A DNA stretch of 64,000 nucleotides. It comes from Autumnicola patrickiae (GTDB taxonomy: Bacteria; Bacteroidota; Bacteroidia; Flavobacteriales; Flavobacteriaceae). A model generated the notes under the pieces. It worked only from the letters and a program-made list of their open reading frames with translations, had not been told where the DNA came from and ran no database searches. Positions 52,703-61,803 of this stretch are shown one piece after another. The position numbers and the translations under genes were made by a program. Location: NCBI RefSeq assembly GCF_031846525.1, contig NZ_JAVRHM010000006.1, positions 129,468-193,467 on the forward strand. Reading direction: 5' to 3'. Within the stretch, counting starts at the first letter, position 1, and every line of letters begins with the position of its first letter.

Positions 52703-53599
52703 TTATTTCTGGTCTAGCATTGGAAAGAGTTGTTTTATTTCTTCATCGCTCGGTTGTTTTCCGTATTCACATACTTCGAATGATTCAGCATATTTTACAT
52801 TTTCCCCATGTTCTTCTCCATACCATTTGATAAGGTTTTGACGTTCCTCGGGAGTAATATTTCCACCCCAGTTCTGACGCAGAAATTTAATTCTATCTTC
52901 TTTGTTCTTTGGCACCTCATCCAATTTTCCTCCAGTCCATGGTAACCATTCATACATCTGGGATTCGTGAGCATCCAGACCCGCTATCTTTTTCTCATAA
53001 GTATTGGTAATATCAACTGTGATATCTGGTTGGAATGGATAAGGTTTCTGAAAATGATCCTCTAGATACAAGAAAACAGGATTTTTCTCTAATGGTGGAG
53101 TGTCAGGAGTGACATTTGGAACAATTACTAAATATGCAGCATCTTGAACCAGAATACCGGTATAACGATGATCTGGATGATAATCCGCCGGTCTTGGTGA
53201 CAATACGACGTCAGCATCCCAATCTCTAATTTGCCTAATTAACTGATGTCTTACGTTAAGTGTAGGTAAAAGTTCTCCATCATGATTATCCAAAACGGTG
53301 TACTCTTCAATTCCAAGTTTTTTTGCGGCCTCCTGGGCTTCCTTCCTTCTTATTTTTGCTAGATGTCCACCTCCCATATTTTGGTGACCGGCATCCCCAT
53401 TAGTTACAGACACAAATTTAACCCTGTGACCCATTTCGGCAAATAAAGCAGCTGTACCTCCAAATTTATTATCAGCATCATCTGGGTGAGCCCCAATGAC
53501 AATAATATTTAGTTTGTTTTCAACTCCTTCCTGTGCGTTTAAATTAAAGTTCAAGAGTAATAAAAGTGTGGAAAATATAGATATATGTATATATTTCAT
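52703..53599 (-). CDS. Secreted PIG-L family deacetylase, paralogue 1 of 3
   Basis: A 298-residue exported protein (signal peptide to LNAQ, 23). IVIGAHPDDADNKFGGTAALFAEMGHRVKFVSVTNGDAGHQNMGGG and ADYHPDHRYTGILVQDAAYLVIVPNV supply the full PIG-L metal-site set, with DAHESQMYEWLPWTGG after it. It is the first enzyme after SusC/SusD (20 bp gap), which suggests N-deacetylation is central to using the imported ligand. Its fold, length and motifs match the two following paralogues, with different residues around the active-site loops. Confidence 0.93.
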   Translation of the reverse strand: MKYIHISIFSTLLLLLNFNLNAQEGVENKLNIIVIGAHPDDADNKFGGTAALFAEMGHRVKFVSVTNGDAGHQNMGGGHLAKIRRKEAQEAAKKLGIEEYTVLDNHDGELLPTLNVRHQLIRQIRDWDADVVLSPRPADYHPDHRYTGILVQDAAYLVIVPNVTPDTPPLEKNPVFLYLEDHFQKPYPFQPDITVDITNTYEKKIAGLDAHESQMYEWLPWTGGKLDEVPKNKEDRIKFLRQNWGGNITPEERQNLIKWYGEEHGENVKYAESFEVCEYGKQPSDEEIKQLFPMLDQK

Positions 53600-53619
53600 T
53601 TTTAATTTTTTAAGGTGTT

Positions 53620-55017
53620 TTAATTATTTTGAGTGAAATTTGGATTGATATCCAATTCTCTTTGGGGGATGTAAAATAAATCTCTGACATCAGATGGTTC
53701 TACCACCTCTTCTGCAGATTCAAAAACTTCTCGTTCCGCCCCAAAGCGTCTAAGATCAGGCCATCTATGATTTTCAAAAGCTAATTCCAATTGTCTTTCG
53801 TGAAGTAGCTTTTCCTCAAAGGTACCTGGGGAATTTCCGTCTATATCTTCTAAACCTGCCCTATTCCGAACTTCATTAATGAGATCATAAGCTTCAGGAC
53901 TTTCTCCTATAGCTTCAGCCAACATCAGAAGAACATCGGCATATCTAAAAACAATAAAGTTTATGTCGGAATCATATTCTGTTTGAGGATCACTTTCATA
54001 CTTCTTTACGTAGTTCGCTAAAACAGTTTCACCTTCGGCATTTATATAAGATGTGCCAATAGAAGGATCAAATCTTAAATCTTCCGGACTAAACGAATTA
54101 ACCAATGCGTCGGTTGGACGATTTCTTCCAAAACCAGAACCGGTTTGTAAAAATGCGCTAGGAGAAAAATCGTTAGTAAAAGGACTTCCCTGACCAATAC
54201 CACCACTAATGAATTGAACTTCAAAGATAGATTCGTCATTATTCTCATTTTCCACACCCCAGATATCTTCATAATTATCCAGTAATCGATAATTATAGTC
54301 ATTTATTATTCTTCTCAGAACTACTTCAGCTTCAGAATTTTGATTAATAGTAAGGTGGACCTTAGCTAAAAGTGTTGCCGCGGCACCTTTTGTAGCTCTG
54401 CCCATGTCGCTAGCGGGATAGTCTACCGGTAAGAATTCTTCAGCGTCCTGTAAATCTTGAATTAATTGATTGTAAACAACTTCTGAATTAACTTGTTCAA
54501 GTTCATCTCCCACCTTGTAGGGGGTAAGTTGTAGAGGAATATTACCATAGGCTATAGCTAAGTGATAATACATAAGGGATCTCAGAAAAAGAGCCTCCCC
54601 TTTTATCCTCTCCTTTAAAGAAGAGTCCATTTCTACAGATTCAATTTTACTCAAAATAACATTTGAATTTGCAATTACATCGTATGAGCTCACCCAGGCG
54701 GCAGTTACTTGTTCATTCAGAGGGTTCTCTGTAAAAGTATTTATTTCTGCAAATTGACGAGCTAGTCCAGTAGCATCAGGTCCTTGATCAGTATTTTCTG
54801 ATCTCATTTCAAACATTGTCCAATACGCTCTTCCATATACTCCATTATCCTGTAGACCCGCATAACTTGAGTTAACGGCGGCTATAAAATCATTGGCATT
54901 TTTATAAAATTCCGCTTCATTCCTGTTTGATATGGGTGCTAATTCTGTGAAATCATCACTACAGGAAAAAAAGGTTATTCCTAAAAAAAGATATATTATA
55001 GATTTTTTCATTTTCAA
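53620..55017 (-). CDS. SusD/RagB-type nutrient-binding lipoprotein
   Basis: A 465-residue outer-membrane lipoprotein (lipobox ITFFSCSDD, Cys19). FTELAPISNRNEAEFYKNANDFIAAVNSSYAGLQDNGVYG is the SusD start. ERIKGEALFLRSLMYYHLAIAYGNIPL is the conserved TPR helix, and NFIVFRYADVLLMLAEAIGE plus INEVRNRAGLED and LHERQLELAFENHRWPDLRRFG form the C-terminal signature. It forms the lid of the SusC channel and binds the ligand. The gap to susC is 4 bp. It is rather short for the family. Confidence 0.96.
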   Translation of the reverse strand: MKMKKSIIYLFLGITFFSCSDDFTELAPISNRNEAEFYKNANDFIAAVNSSYAGLQDNGVYGRAYWTMFEMRSENTDQGPDATGLARQFAEINTFTENPLNEQVTAAWVSSYDVIANSNVILSKIESVEMDSSLKERIKGEALFLRSLMYYHLAIAYGNIPLQLTPYKVGDELEQVNSEVVYNQLIQDLQDAEEFLPVDYPASDMGRATKGAAATLLAKVHLTINQNSEAEVVLRRIINDYNYRLLDNYEDIWGVENENNDESIFEVQFISGGIGQGSPFTNDFSPSAFLQTGSGFGRNRPTDALVNSFSPEDLRFDPSIGTSYINAEGETVLANYVKKYESDPQTEYDSDINFIVFRYADVLLMLAEAIGESPEAYDLINEVRNRAGLEDIDGNSPGTFEEKLLHERQLELAFENHRWPDLRRFGAEREVFESAEEVVEPSDVRDLFYIPQRELDINPNFTQNN

Positions 55018-55021
55018 AATT

Positions 55022-58000
55022 TTAAAAGTTTAAATTCAATCCAATAGTAAAGGACGTGGTTAATGGATATGCTCCATAATCCTCACCAGGTGTCAAACTA
55101 CTCGTACTGTTTGTACTAACTTCTGGATTGTATCCTAGATAATCGGTTTCGGTAAAAAGATTGGTCCCAGTTAGGTATAAACGAAACCTGTCAAATGAAG
55201 CACCAAATATTGATGCTTTAGGTAAAGTATAGCCAAGGGTAATATTCCTTAACCTTACAAAGGAACCATCTTCGACTTGGAAAGAAGAAGGTCTGTTATT
55301 GTTACCATGACTCCCGGAAACTCTATCTGCCCGCGGGACCATTCCATTGCCCGGTTCAGAAGGTGACTTCCAGCGTTCATTGAATATTGCATAAGAGTTA
55401 AAATTGGCTTCCCCATTTTTAAGATGCCTAGAGGTTAGGTTAAGAATTTCATTACCTTCAACACCCTGAATAAGGAAACTCAAATCCACTCCTTTATACT
55501 TAAATTTATTGGTTATCCCCCAGGTGAAGTCAGGGAAATAACTACCAGTTACAGTTCTATCCTCAGGGGTTATTTGTCCATCCCCGTTGACGTCTTTAAA
55601 TTTAAAATCTCCAGGAGCCGGATCTGGAGCTTGAGTATCAACCGGGGAATTAGCAATTTCCTCTTCACTTTGATAAACACCATCAACCACATAACCATAA
55701 TAACTTCCTATTGGATCACCTACTCTGGTGATATGTCTAATACCTGCACTTCCAGCAGAATAAATCGGTTCATTGTTAGCATTAAGAGAAATAACCTCAT
55801 TTTTGTTAGTGCTAAAATTCAAATTGGTATCCCAAGTAAATTCTCCCACTAAATTTCTACTAAGCAGAGCTACTTCAAAACCTTCGTTGTGAACCTCTCC
55901 AATATTCTGCAGGGTAGTTTCAAAACCAGAAACTGAAGGAATGGTTACGTTTAATAATAGATCAGTATTTTTAGTTTTATAGTAATCAGCTAAAAGAAAA
56001 ATTCGGTTGTCAATTAGCCCTAATTCAATACCTAGATTAGTTTGTTCTGCCTTCTCCCATGTTAAATCAGGATTGGAGAGTGTAGATTGAACAAGACCGT
56101 TAACTTGATTTCCACCTAAGTTATAGTTTGAGGGTTGCAATAAACCTATTGCCCCATAATTAGGAATTTCAAAATTTCCTGTCTGGCCCCAGCTAAAGCG
56201 AACTTTTAATTCGGATAACGCATCAATAGATTGTAAGAATTCTTCTTCGTTTACTCTCCAGCCTACTGAGAAAGAAGGAAAGTAACCAGTTTGATTATTA
56301 GTTCCAAATCGAGAGGACTTATCGGATCGAATTGTACCGGTAAACAAATATCTATCCATAAAACTATAATTAACTCTTAACAGGGCAGAAAGTAAAGACC
56401 ATTGCTCCCGTACAGAACTTCCGGCAAAAACCTGCCCTCCACTAATTGTTTTAACCAAATCATCAGGAAAATTATCAGCTTGGACCTGTTTCACATCGAT
56501 ATTATCTTTTTGAATCGAGTAACCTGCAACGGCATTTATATAATGTTCATTAATTTCCTTTTCATAATTAAGAGTATTTTCCCATAGCCAGTTAATTTCT
56601 GTGGAAGAGGAAGCCTGAGCATAAGATTCTCCCTCTGTAGCATCTCTGTATAATAATGAATTTGCTCTATAGAAGTCACGATTAAAAATATTTAAGTACG
56701 CACCTCCGAAAGTTTTAAAGGTTAAATCCGGTAGAACTTCATATGATAAGCCTAATGAGGCTCTTGTTTGAAATTGTAATAATCGATCATCTACTGCAGG
56801 AATAATTGCTAATGGATTACTTGCCGTAGTTGTTCCAGCTCCTAAATGAGACTGGTTATTAGTTTGATTAATTGTTCCATCCTCATTATACGGTTTAACT
56901 GTTGGCGAATGTACCAAAGCAGAATAGACAATCCCCGGTGGTCTTGCGAAATATGGCGCAGAGGCTGGTTGCCTTTGATTTTCAGTAATTGTTGGTGCCA
57001 ATCGAAAATCTAAATTTAGCTTATCTGTAAGTTGAGAATCTACATTTAACATCAAATTATATCGGTCAAAACTAGATTCCGGAATAATTCCCTCTTGGGT
57101 AAAATATTCTCCCGAGGCATAAAAGCTAGTTTTATTCTTTAAAGGAGAAGCATAAGAAAGATTATAACTTTGGATAGAACCTGTTCTAAAAATTAAATCC
57201 TGCCAATCAGTATCAGTTCCATCCCAATTCAGGAATGATTCGGGCAACTCGTAATTACCATTACCTCTTTCTCCAGGCCCAATTGGGTCATTAATTGAAG
57301 CACCGGCAATATCTTGTAAATAAGCATTGTTTCTTGAATCAGTTGTATAATCAATCAATTCTTCGGAATTCATTAAATCTATCTTATTAGCAACCGTTTG
57401 GGAGCTATAATAGGTGTTAAAAGAAAAAGTTCCTTCATCTGTGGGAGTTCCATTTTTAGTAGTAATTAAAACAACACCGTTACCTCCACGAGATCCATAA
57501 ATTGCCGCAGCAGAGGCATCCTTTAAAATTTCCATTGAAACGATATCATTCGGATTTATAGTGGCTAACGGATTAACCGGTGGCGCTTGAAAGGCTCCTC
57601 CTCTTCTTGCCAAATCACCTTGTACACTTACAGAAGTTAAGTTTTTAGATATTGGAATGCCATCAACAACAAATAACGGCTCATTTCCAGCGGAAATCGA
57701 ACCCGATCCTCTTACCCTTATGTTTGGGCTTGAACCAGGTTCACCAGAAACTTCCTGGACTTGTACCCCAGCAACTTGTCCTACTATTGCATTTTCCACG
57801 CTCACAGCTGGAATATCAGCAATCTGTTCCTGACTAATAGAGGAGACAGAACCAGTTACTTTCCTTTTAGAAAGAGTACCATAACCAACTACTACCACCT
57901 CATCTAGGGCCGCAGCATCAGGCTGGAGTGTAATAGTTACTTCAGTTCTTCCTGCGACATCTATCTCCTGTGCAATAAAACCCATAAAAGTGACTACTAA

Positions 58001-58531
58001 AGTATTTATACCTTCCGGCATAGTTATTTCGAAATTCCCATCAAAATCACTTACAACCCCAGTATTGGTGTTTTTAGCTTGTACTGTTGCACCGGGGAGT
58101 GGCATTCCTTTTTCATCAACTATAGTTCCAGTTATAGTAGTTTGTTGAATTTCGGAGACTGGATCAATAACTTTTCGGCCAACATTGTAATTAGGATTTT
58201 CCTTAATAACAATTTGATTACTTATGATTTTATATTCAAATTGATTTGGATTAAGTAGTGATACTAATGTGGAATCAATACATTGATTTTCACTGTGCAA
58301 AGACACTTTAGAATTTAAATCAATTTCTGATGTTTCATAAAAAAAATTATACCCACTAGCTTCTGTGATTTCCTCAAATACTGTTCCCAGGGTAACATCC
58401 GTTAATGAAACTGAAATCTTTGGACTAGACTGACAATTTTCTGCATTAGCATTGTAAAAAATCAGAAAAAATACGTAAAGGCAGAATCGACTCTTCCCAA
58501 AAAAATTAGATCTGTAGTAATGATTTCTCAT
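55022..58531 (-). CDS. SusC/RagA-type TonB-dependent receptor with STN signalling domain
   Basis: An 1169-residue outer-membrane transporter. Signal peptide to ANAE (about 30). An STN domain at about 42-105 (SVSLTDVTLGTVFEEITEASGYNFFYE) touches FecR. A carboxypeptidase-like beta-sandwich lies at about 130-200 (GTIVDEKGMPLPGATVQAKNTNTGV). The plug runs about 205-330 (LDEVVVVGYGTLSKRKVTGSVSSI, PLFVVDGIP, VSMEILKDASAAAIYGSRGGNGVVLITTK), and the rest is the 22-strand barrel ending in SFTIGLNLNF. The STN domain shows that ligand import also signals through FecR to the ECF sigma factor. It lies 31 bp after fecR. Confidence 0.97.
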   Translation of the reverse strand: MRNHYYRSNFFGKSRFCLYVFFLIFYNANAENCQSSPKISVSLTDVTLGTVFEEITEASGYNFFYETSEIDLNSKVSLHSENQCIDSTLVSLLNPNQFEYKIISNQIVIKENPNYNVGRKVIDPVSEIQQTTITGTIVDEKGMPLPGATVQAKNTNTGVVSDFDGNFEITMPEGINTLVVTFMGFIAQEIDVAGRTEVTITLQPDAAALDEVVVVGYGTLSKRKVTGSVSSISQEQIADIPAVSVENAIVGQVAGVQVQEVSGEPGSSPNIRVRGSGSISAGNEPLFVVDGIPISKNLTSVSVQGDLARRGGAFQAPPVNPLATINPNDIVSMEILKDASAAAIYGSRGGNGVVLITTKNGTPTDEGTFSFNTYYSSQTVANKIDLMNSEELIDYTTDSRNNAYLQDIAGASINDPIGPGERGNGNYELPESFLNWDGTDTDWQDLIFRTGSIQSYNLSYASPLKNKTSFYASGEYFTQEGIIPESSFDRYNLMLNVDSQLTDKLNLDFRLAPTITENQRQPASAPYFARPPGIVYSALVHSPTVKPYNEDGTINQTNNQSHLGAGTTTASNPLAIIPAVDDRLLQFQTRASLGLSYEVLPDLTFKTFGGAYLNIFNRDFYRANSLLYRDATEGESYAQASSSTEINWLWENTLNYEKEINEHYINAVAGYSIQKDNIDVKQVQADNFPDDLVKTISGGQVFAGSSVREQWSLLSALLRVNYSFMDRYLFTGTIRSDKSSRFGTNNQTGYFPSFSVGWRVNEEEFLQSIDALSELKVRFSWGQTGNFEIPNYGAIGLLQPSNYNLGGNQVNGLVQSTLSNPDLTWEKAEQTNLGIELGLIDNRIFLLADYYKTKNTDLLLNVTIPSVSGFETTLQNIGEVHNEGFEVALLSRNLVGEFTWDTNLNFSTNKNEVISLNANNEPIYSAGSAGIRHITRVGDPIGSYYGYVVDGVYQSEEEIANSPVDTQAPDPAPGDFKFKDVNGDGQITPEDRTVTGSYFPDFTWGITNKFKYKGVDLSFLIQGVEGNEILNLTSRHLKNGEANFNSYAIFNERWKSPSEPGNGMVPRADRVSGSHGNNNRPSSFQVEDGSFVRLRNITLGYTLPKASIFGASFDRFRLYLTGTNLFTETDYLGYNPEVSTNSTSSLTPGEDYGAYPLTTSFTIGLNLNF

Positions 58532-58562
58532 ATGATATAAAATTTAATTAGTAAATGAATAA

Positions 58563-59717
58563 TTATTGTGTGGTTAGTGGTTCAATGGTTACTTTATTAT
58601 TAGTGATATTGAAATTGAATGGTGTATGGCTTTGAATAGTCTTTAATACTTCCTCAACACCTACTTTTTTAAACACGCCACTAAATCTGTAATTTTCCAA
58701 ATCTGGGTATTTATTTATCACTTCAACATTATAACGTCGTTGAAGAACTCTTAAGATGCTCTTCATATCCTCATCCTCAAAAACTAATGAGCCTTGGGTC
58801 CAAGCAATATATTTTTTAGTATCTACCTCTTCAACTTCAATTTTATTCTCGGAAAGGAAACGAGTTGCTTTTTGAGAAGGTGCAAGAATTTGATAGCTAT
58901 TTTCTCCCTTCAAATTGGTTTTTAACCCAACCCCCACTGAACCTTCAATTAAAACAACATCGGTAGACTTATCATCTGGATAAGCTGAATAATTAAACTC
59001 AGTTCCTAGAACTTTAGAGAATAACCCCTTACTTTCTACTATAAAAGGAGCATCTTCATTTGGGGCTACTTTAAAAAAAGCTTCACCTTCTAAATTTACT
59101 TTTCTTTCTTTCTTGTTAAAGACTAATGGATAACGTAGCGAACTACCTGAGTTTAGATGAATTCTTGTCCCATCGGCAAGTGTTAATTTAAATTTGTGTC
59201 CATAAGGGACAGTTAGGGCATGAAAAGCATTTGCTTTCGTACTTGAATTATCTTTTAATATTAATTGTCCATCTTCTATTTCACCAATAACATCTCCGCT
59301 TAGGTTGGTGATTTTTCTTGATTCACCTACAATAAATTTTACAATATCTCCATTTTGTTTTTCTATAGTTATATAATTATGCTCAGAAACATTTGCATAA
59401 TCAGCTTGAGAATCAAAAGGTTTAATTTGATGGTAAAAGTAGCCTAAACCAATAATAAAAAGTATAAGGGCTGCATATTTTAGCAGAGGGGAAATAAGAT
59501 TTTTCGAAGTTTTTTTATCGGCAATTCTTGTCTTAATAATTTTAAAATCTTTCTGAAGATTAACTGGCGTTAAGGTGAGATTAATATCATGATTATAACG
59601 AATATAGTTTTTAAAAATGATTTGGTTTTTCGGTTTCTCTAAAAGCTTATATAGTTGGCTAAGTTCCTCACTATTTATAGTGTCGTCCAAATATTTAAGA
59701 ATTAATTTATCAATCAT
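58563..59717 (-). CDS. FecR-type anti-sigma factor
   Basis: A 384-residue inner-membrane protein. The N-terminal 80 residues lie in the cytosol and hold the sigma factor. A helix at about 84-100 (LLKYAALILFIIGLGYFY) spans the membrane. The periplasmic FecR domain follows (HALTVPYGHKFKLTLADGTRIHLNSGSSLRYP, VNLEGEAFFKVA, FSKVLGTEFNYSAYPDD), then the DUF4974-type tail (GSLVFEDEDMKSILRVLQRRYNVEV) that meets the receptor STN domain. It is the first gene of the minus-strand operon and divergent from its sigma factor, whereas these usually run in the same direction. Confidence 0.94.
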   Translation of the reverse strand: MIDKLILKYLDDTINSEELSQLYKLLEKPKNQIIFKNYIRYNHDINLTLTPVNLQKDFKIIKTRIADKKTSKNLISPLLKYAALILFIIGLGYFYHQIKPFDSQADYANVSEHNYITIEKQNGDIVKFIVGESRKITNLSGDVIGEIEDGQLILKDNSSTKANAFHALTVPYGHKFKLTLADGTRIHLNSGSSLRYPLVFNKKERKVNLEGEAFFKVAPNEDAPFIVESKGLFSKVLGTEFNYSAYPDDKSTDVVLIEGSVGVGLKTNLKGENSYQILAPSQKATRFLSENKIEVEEVDTKKYIAWTQGSLVFEDEDMKSILRVLQRRYNVEVINKYPDLENYRFSGVFKKVGVEEVLKTIQSHTPFNFNITNNKVTIEPLTTQ

Positions 59718-60004
59718 ATCCTAATCTTCTTAATATTTCTTAATACTATTACGATTGGTAAATTATAAACCCTTAAAAATTTTGATATTTTTTATTCAAG
59801 AAAACGTTTTCGGAATATGTATTACGTATTGTAAATACATTTAAATAAACTATAAATCAAATAACTTTATATTCTATTACGTTTATAGGATAAATCTAAT
59901 TTTCATATTTTGATGTATTTTTAGTTAATATTATAAATTGTTTATCAACTAAGGTTTTTTTTTTGTTAATTGAAATTTCAAAAAATTTGAAAGGAAATAT
60001 TTAA
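59718..60004. other. Divergent fecR/sigma intergenic region
   Basis: 287 A/T-rich base pairs must hold the promoters of the sigma-nitrilase pair and of the 18 kb operon. It contains the palindrome GAAAACGTTTTC (59800-59811) and an ATGTATT...AATACAT inverted repeat (59817-59840). No TAnnTTTG box was obvious towards either side, which would fit use of the ECF factor itself for the fecR side. Confidence 0.5.
59800..59812. promoter_or_regulatory. LacI-type operator-like palindrome GAAAACGTTTTC
   Basis: A perfect 12 bp CG-centred palindrome plus G, 83 nt upstream of the fecR start. It shares AAAACGTTTTCG with 39775-39786 in front of the ThuA-propeller gene. It is a plausible site for a LacI-family catabolite regulator encoded elsewhere. 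Confidence 0.5.
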
Positions 60005-60580
60005 ATGACAGATGTAAAATTGTTCTTAAAAATAAAGGATAATAATTCTCTTGCGTTCCAACAATTTTATAATAAATATTATCAAAGACTACTTTCTTAT
60101 ATTATAACATTTACTAAAGATCGTGATCAAGCAAAAGATATTGTTCAAGAAGCATTCGTTATTCTTTGGACAAATCGAGAAAGTATTGACACTTCAAAAT
60201 CTCCCAAAAGCTATATTTTCTTCGTAGCTAGAAATATTTTTATCGATCATTACCGAAAAGAAAAAAGAGACCTCCAATTTTTAATTGAATTAAAAGAAAC
60301 GGCTTTATCTGAACAAATTGAGAACGATTCCGAAGAAATTAAACAAAGAATTGAGAAGATGAAGAGAATGATTGAAAACCTACCTGAAAAGTGTAAGATC
60401 ATCTTAAAATTGAGTAAAATTGAAGGCTTAAATTATCAAGAAATTGCAAACCACCTAAATATTTCACCGAAAACAGTAGAATCTCAGATGAGAATTGCTT
60501 TTAATAAAATCAGAGAGCAGTTTAGTGAAGAAGATTTGATTTTCTTTTTTTCCTTTTATAGATCCGTACATTTTAATTGA
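60005..60580 (+). CDS. ECF sigma-70 factor (FecI/SusC-linked type)
   Basis: A 191-residue cytosolic sigma factor. Region 2 is NSLAFQQFYNKYYQRLLSYIITFTKDRDQAKDIVQEAFVILWTNRESID, which recognises the -10 element. Region 4 is MIENLPEKCKIILKLSKIEGLNYQEIANHLNISPKTVESQMRIAFNKIREQF, the helix-turn-helix for the -35 element. It should be held by the FecR protein encoded on the other strand and released when SusC imports its ligand. It is followed by an amidase gene after 6 bp, so the two are co-transcribed, which is an unusual partner. Confidence 0.95.
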   Translation: MTDVKLFLKIKDNNSLAFQQFYNKYYQRLLSYIITFTKDRDQAKDIVQEAFVILWTNRESIDTSKSPKSYIFFVARNIFIDHYRKEKRDLQFLIELKETALSEQIENDSEEIKQRIEKMKRMIENLPEKCKIILKLSKIEGLNYQEIANHLNISPKTVESQMRIAFNKIREQFSEEDLIFFFSFYRSVHFN

Positions 60581-60586
60581 AATTTT

Positions 60587-61540
60587 ATGAGGAACTTAAA
60601 AATAACCACAGCTCAATTCGAGGTGAAAAGCGGAAATAAAGAATATAATATTTCTATGATTGAAACCTTATGCAAAGAAGCAGCAAAAGAAAAGTCACAA
60701 GTCATTGTTTTCCCCGAATGTTCTATCACGGGTTATAGCTTTCTTAGAAAACTAGATAAAAAAAGTTTGGAAGATATTGCTGAGAATTTACCGGATGGAG
60801 AATCTATTAAAAGTTTAATTGAAATATCAAAAAAGACCAATATAATAATTCTTTCAGGCCTAATTGAGAAGGATAAAAATGGGAAAATTTTCAATACATA
60901 TGTATGTATTGGTCAGAATGGTCTCATTACAAAATATAGAAAATTACATCCATTTATAAATTCTCACTTAAGTAGGGGGTCAGAGTATTGTGTTTTTGAT
61001 TTGTTTGGATGGAAATGTGGAATATTAGTATGTTATGATAATAATATTATAGAAAATGTTCGTGCAACAAAATTATTAGGAGCAGATTTAATATTTATGC
61101 CGCATGTTACAATGTGCACTCCATCGACTAGACCCGGAGCAGGTTTTGTTGAGCCAAAACTATGGGATAATCGCTTAGAAGATCCCACCTCCTTAAGACT
61201 TGAATTTAATGGTATGAAAGGAAGAGAGTGGTTAATGAAATGGCTTCCGGCTAGAGCTTATGACAATGGTATTTATGTGGTTTTTTCTAATTTAATAGGA
61301 ATGGATGATGACCAATTAAAGAATGGGTGCTCAATGATCTTGGATCCATTTGGAGATATTCTTTGCGAATGCACTATGTTAGGAGATGGAACAGCCACTG
61401 CTGCTCTACTCTATAATAAGATTGAAAAATCAGGAGGCCATAGGTATTTAAATGCAAGAAGACCTGACCTTTATGGTGAAATAATCACTCAAGATCATCA
61501 GAGTGATCAAAAAGTTACCTGGTTAACAGAAAAAAATTAA
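60587..61540 (+). CDS. Carbon-nitrogen hydrolase (nitrilase superfamily amidase)
   Basis: A 317-residue cytosolic enzyme. The Glu-Lys-Cys triad is visible: VIVFPECSITGYSF (Glu), ITKYRKLHPFINS (Lys) and CGILVCYDNNIIENVRATKLLGADLIFMPHVT (Cys). LPARAYDNGIYVVFSNLIGMDDDQLKNGCSMILDPFGDIL is the C-terminal core. Members cleave linear amides or nitriles. An insertion (TRPGAGFVEPKLWDNRLEDPTSLRLEFNG) may shape the substrate pocket. Coupled to the ECF sigma gene by 6 bp, it probably acts on an amide from the imported compound. A hairpin follows. Confidence 0.93.
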   Translation: MRNLKITTAQFEVKSGNKEYNISMIETLCKEAAKEKSQVIVFPECSITGYSFLRKLDKKSLEDIAENLPDGESIKSLIEISKKTNIIILSGLIEKDKNGKIFNTYVCIGQNGLITKYRKLHPFINSHLSRGSEYCVFDLFGWKCGILVCYDNNIIENVRATKLLGADLIFMPHVTMCTPSTRPGAGFVEPKLWDNRLEDPTSLRLEFNGMKGREWLMKWLPARAYDNGIYVVFSNLIGMDDDQLKNGCSMILDPFGDILCECTMLGDGTATAALLYNKIEKSGGHRYLNARRPDLYGEIITQDHQSDQKVTWLTEKN

Positions 61541-61547
61541 TAACCTC

Positions 61548-61571
61548 AGTAAAACTTTACCGTTTTACTTT
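61548..61571 (+). terminator. Hairpin after the amidase gene
   Basis: AGTAAAAC and GTTTTACT are exact 8 bp arms around TTTACC, followed by TT. It lies 8 nt after the stop. The stem is A/T-rich, so termination may be partial. The rest of 61572-61803 shows no gene. Confidence 0.6.
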
Positions 61572-61803
61572 AATGCAAAATACAAACATTTAGTAGAAAG
61601 TCCGGGCTGCATTGTGATAACCAATGGTAATTAAATTGTTTCCTTGAGTTTTTGTAAAAAACTTCCTATAACAATAAGCTGGATCTTAGAAACAAAATTA
61701 CACATAACTATAATCTAAAATTTTTTAGACCACTAATAGTCTGATTAAAATAGGTTTCAGGATTCATCTAAGAAATCTTCCTATTTTTGGGTAACAAAAA
61801 GAT

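Noticed and set aside
53599..55017. A typical chitin or starch utilisation locus
   Set aside because: No glycoside hydrolase is encoded between the sigma factor and the terminator. Only a RIFT-barrel lyase-like protein and deacetylases are present.
40551..59828. Shared 12-mer TACGTAATACAT / ATGTATTACGTA upstream of azurin and fecR
   Set aside because: Hundreds of shared 12-mers are expected by chance in an A/T-rich 64 kb window, and the two are in different positions relative to their genes.
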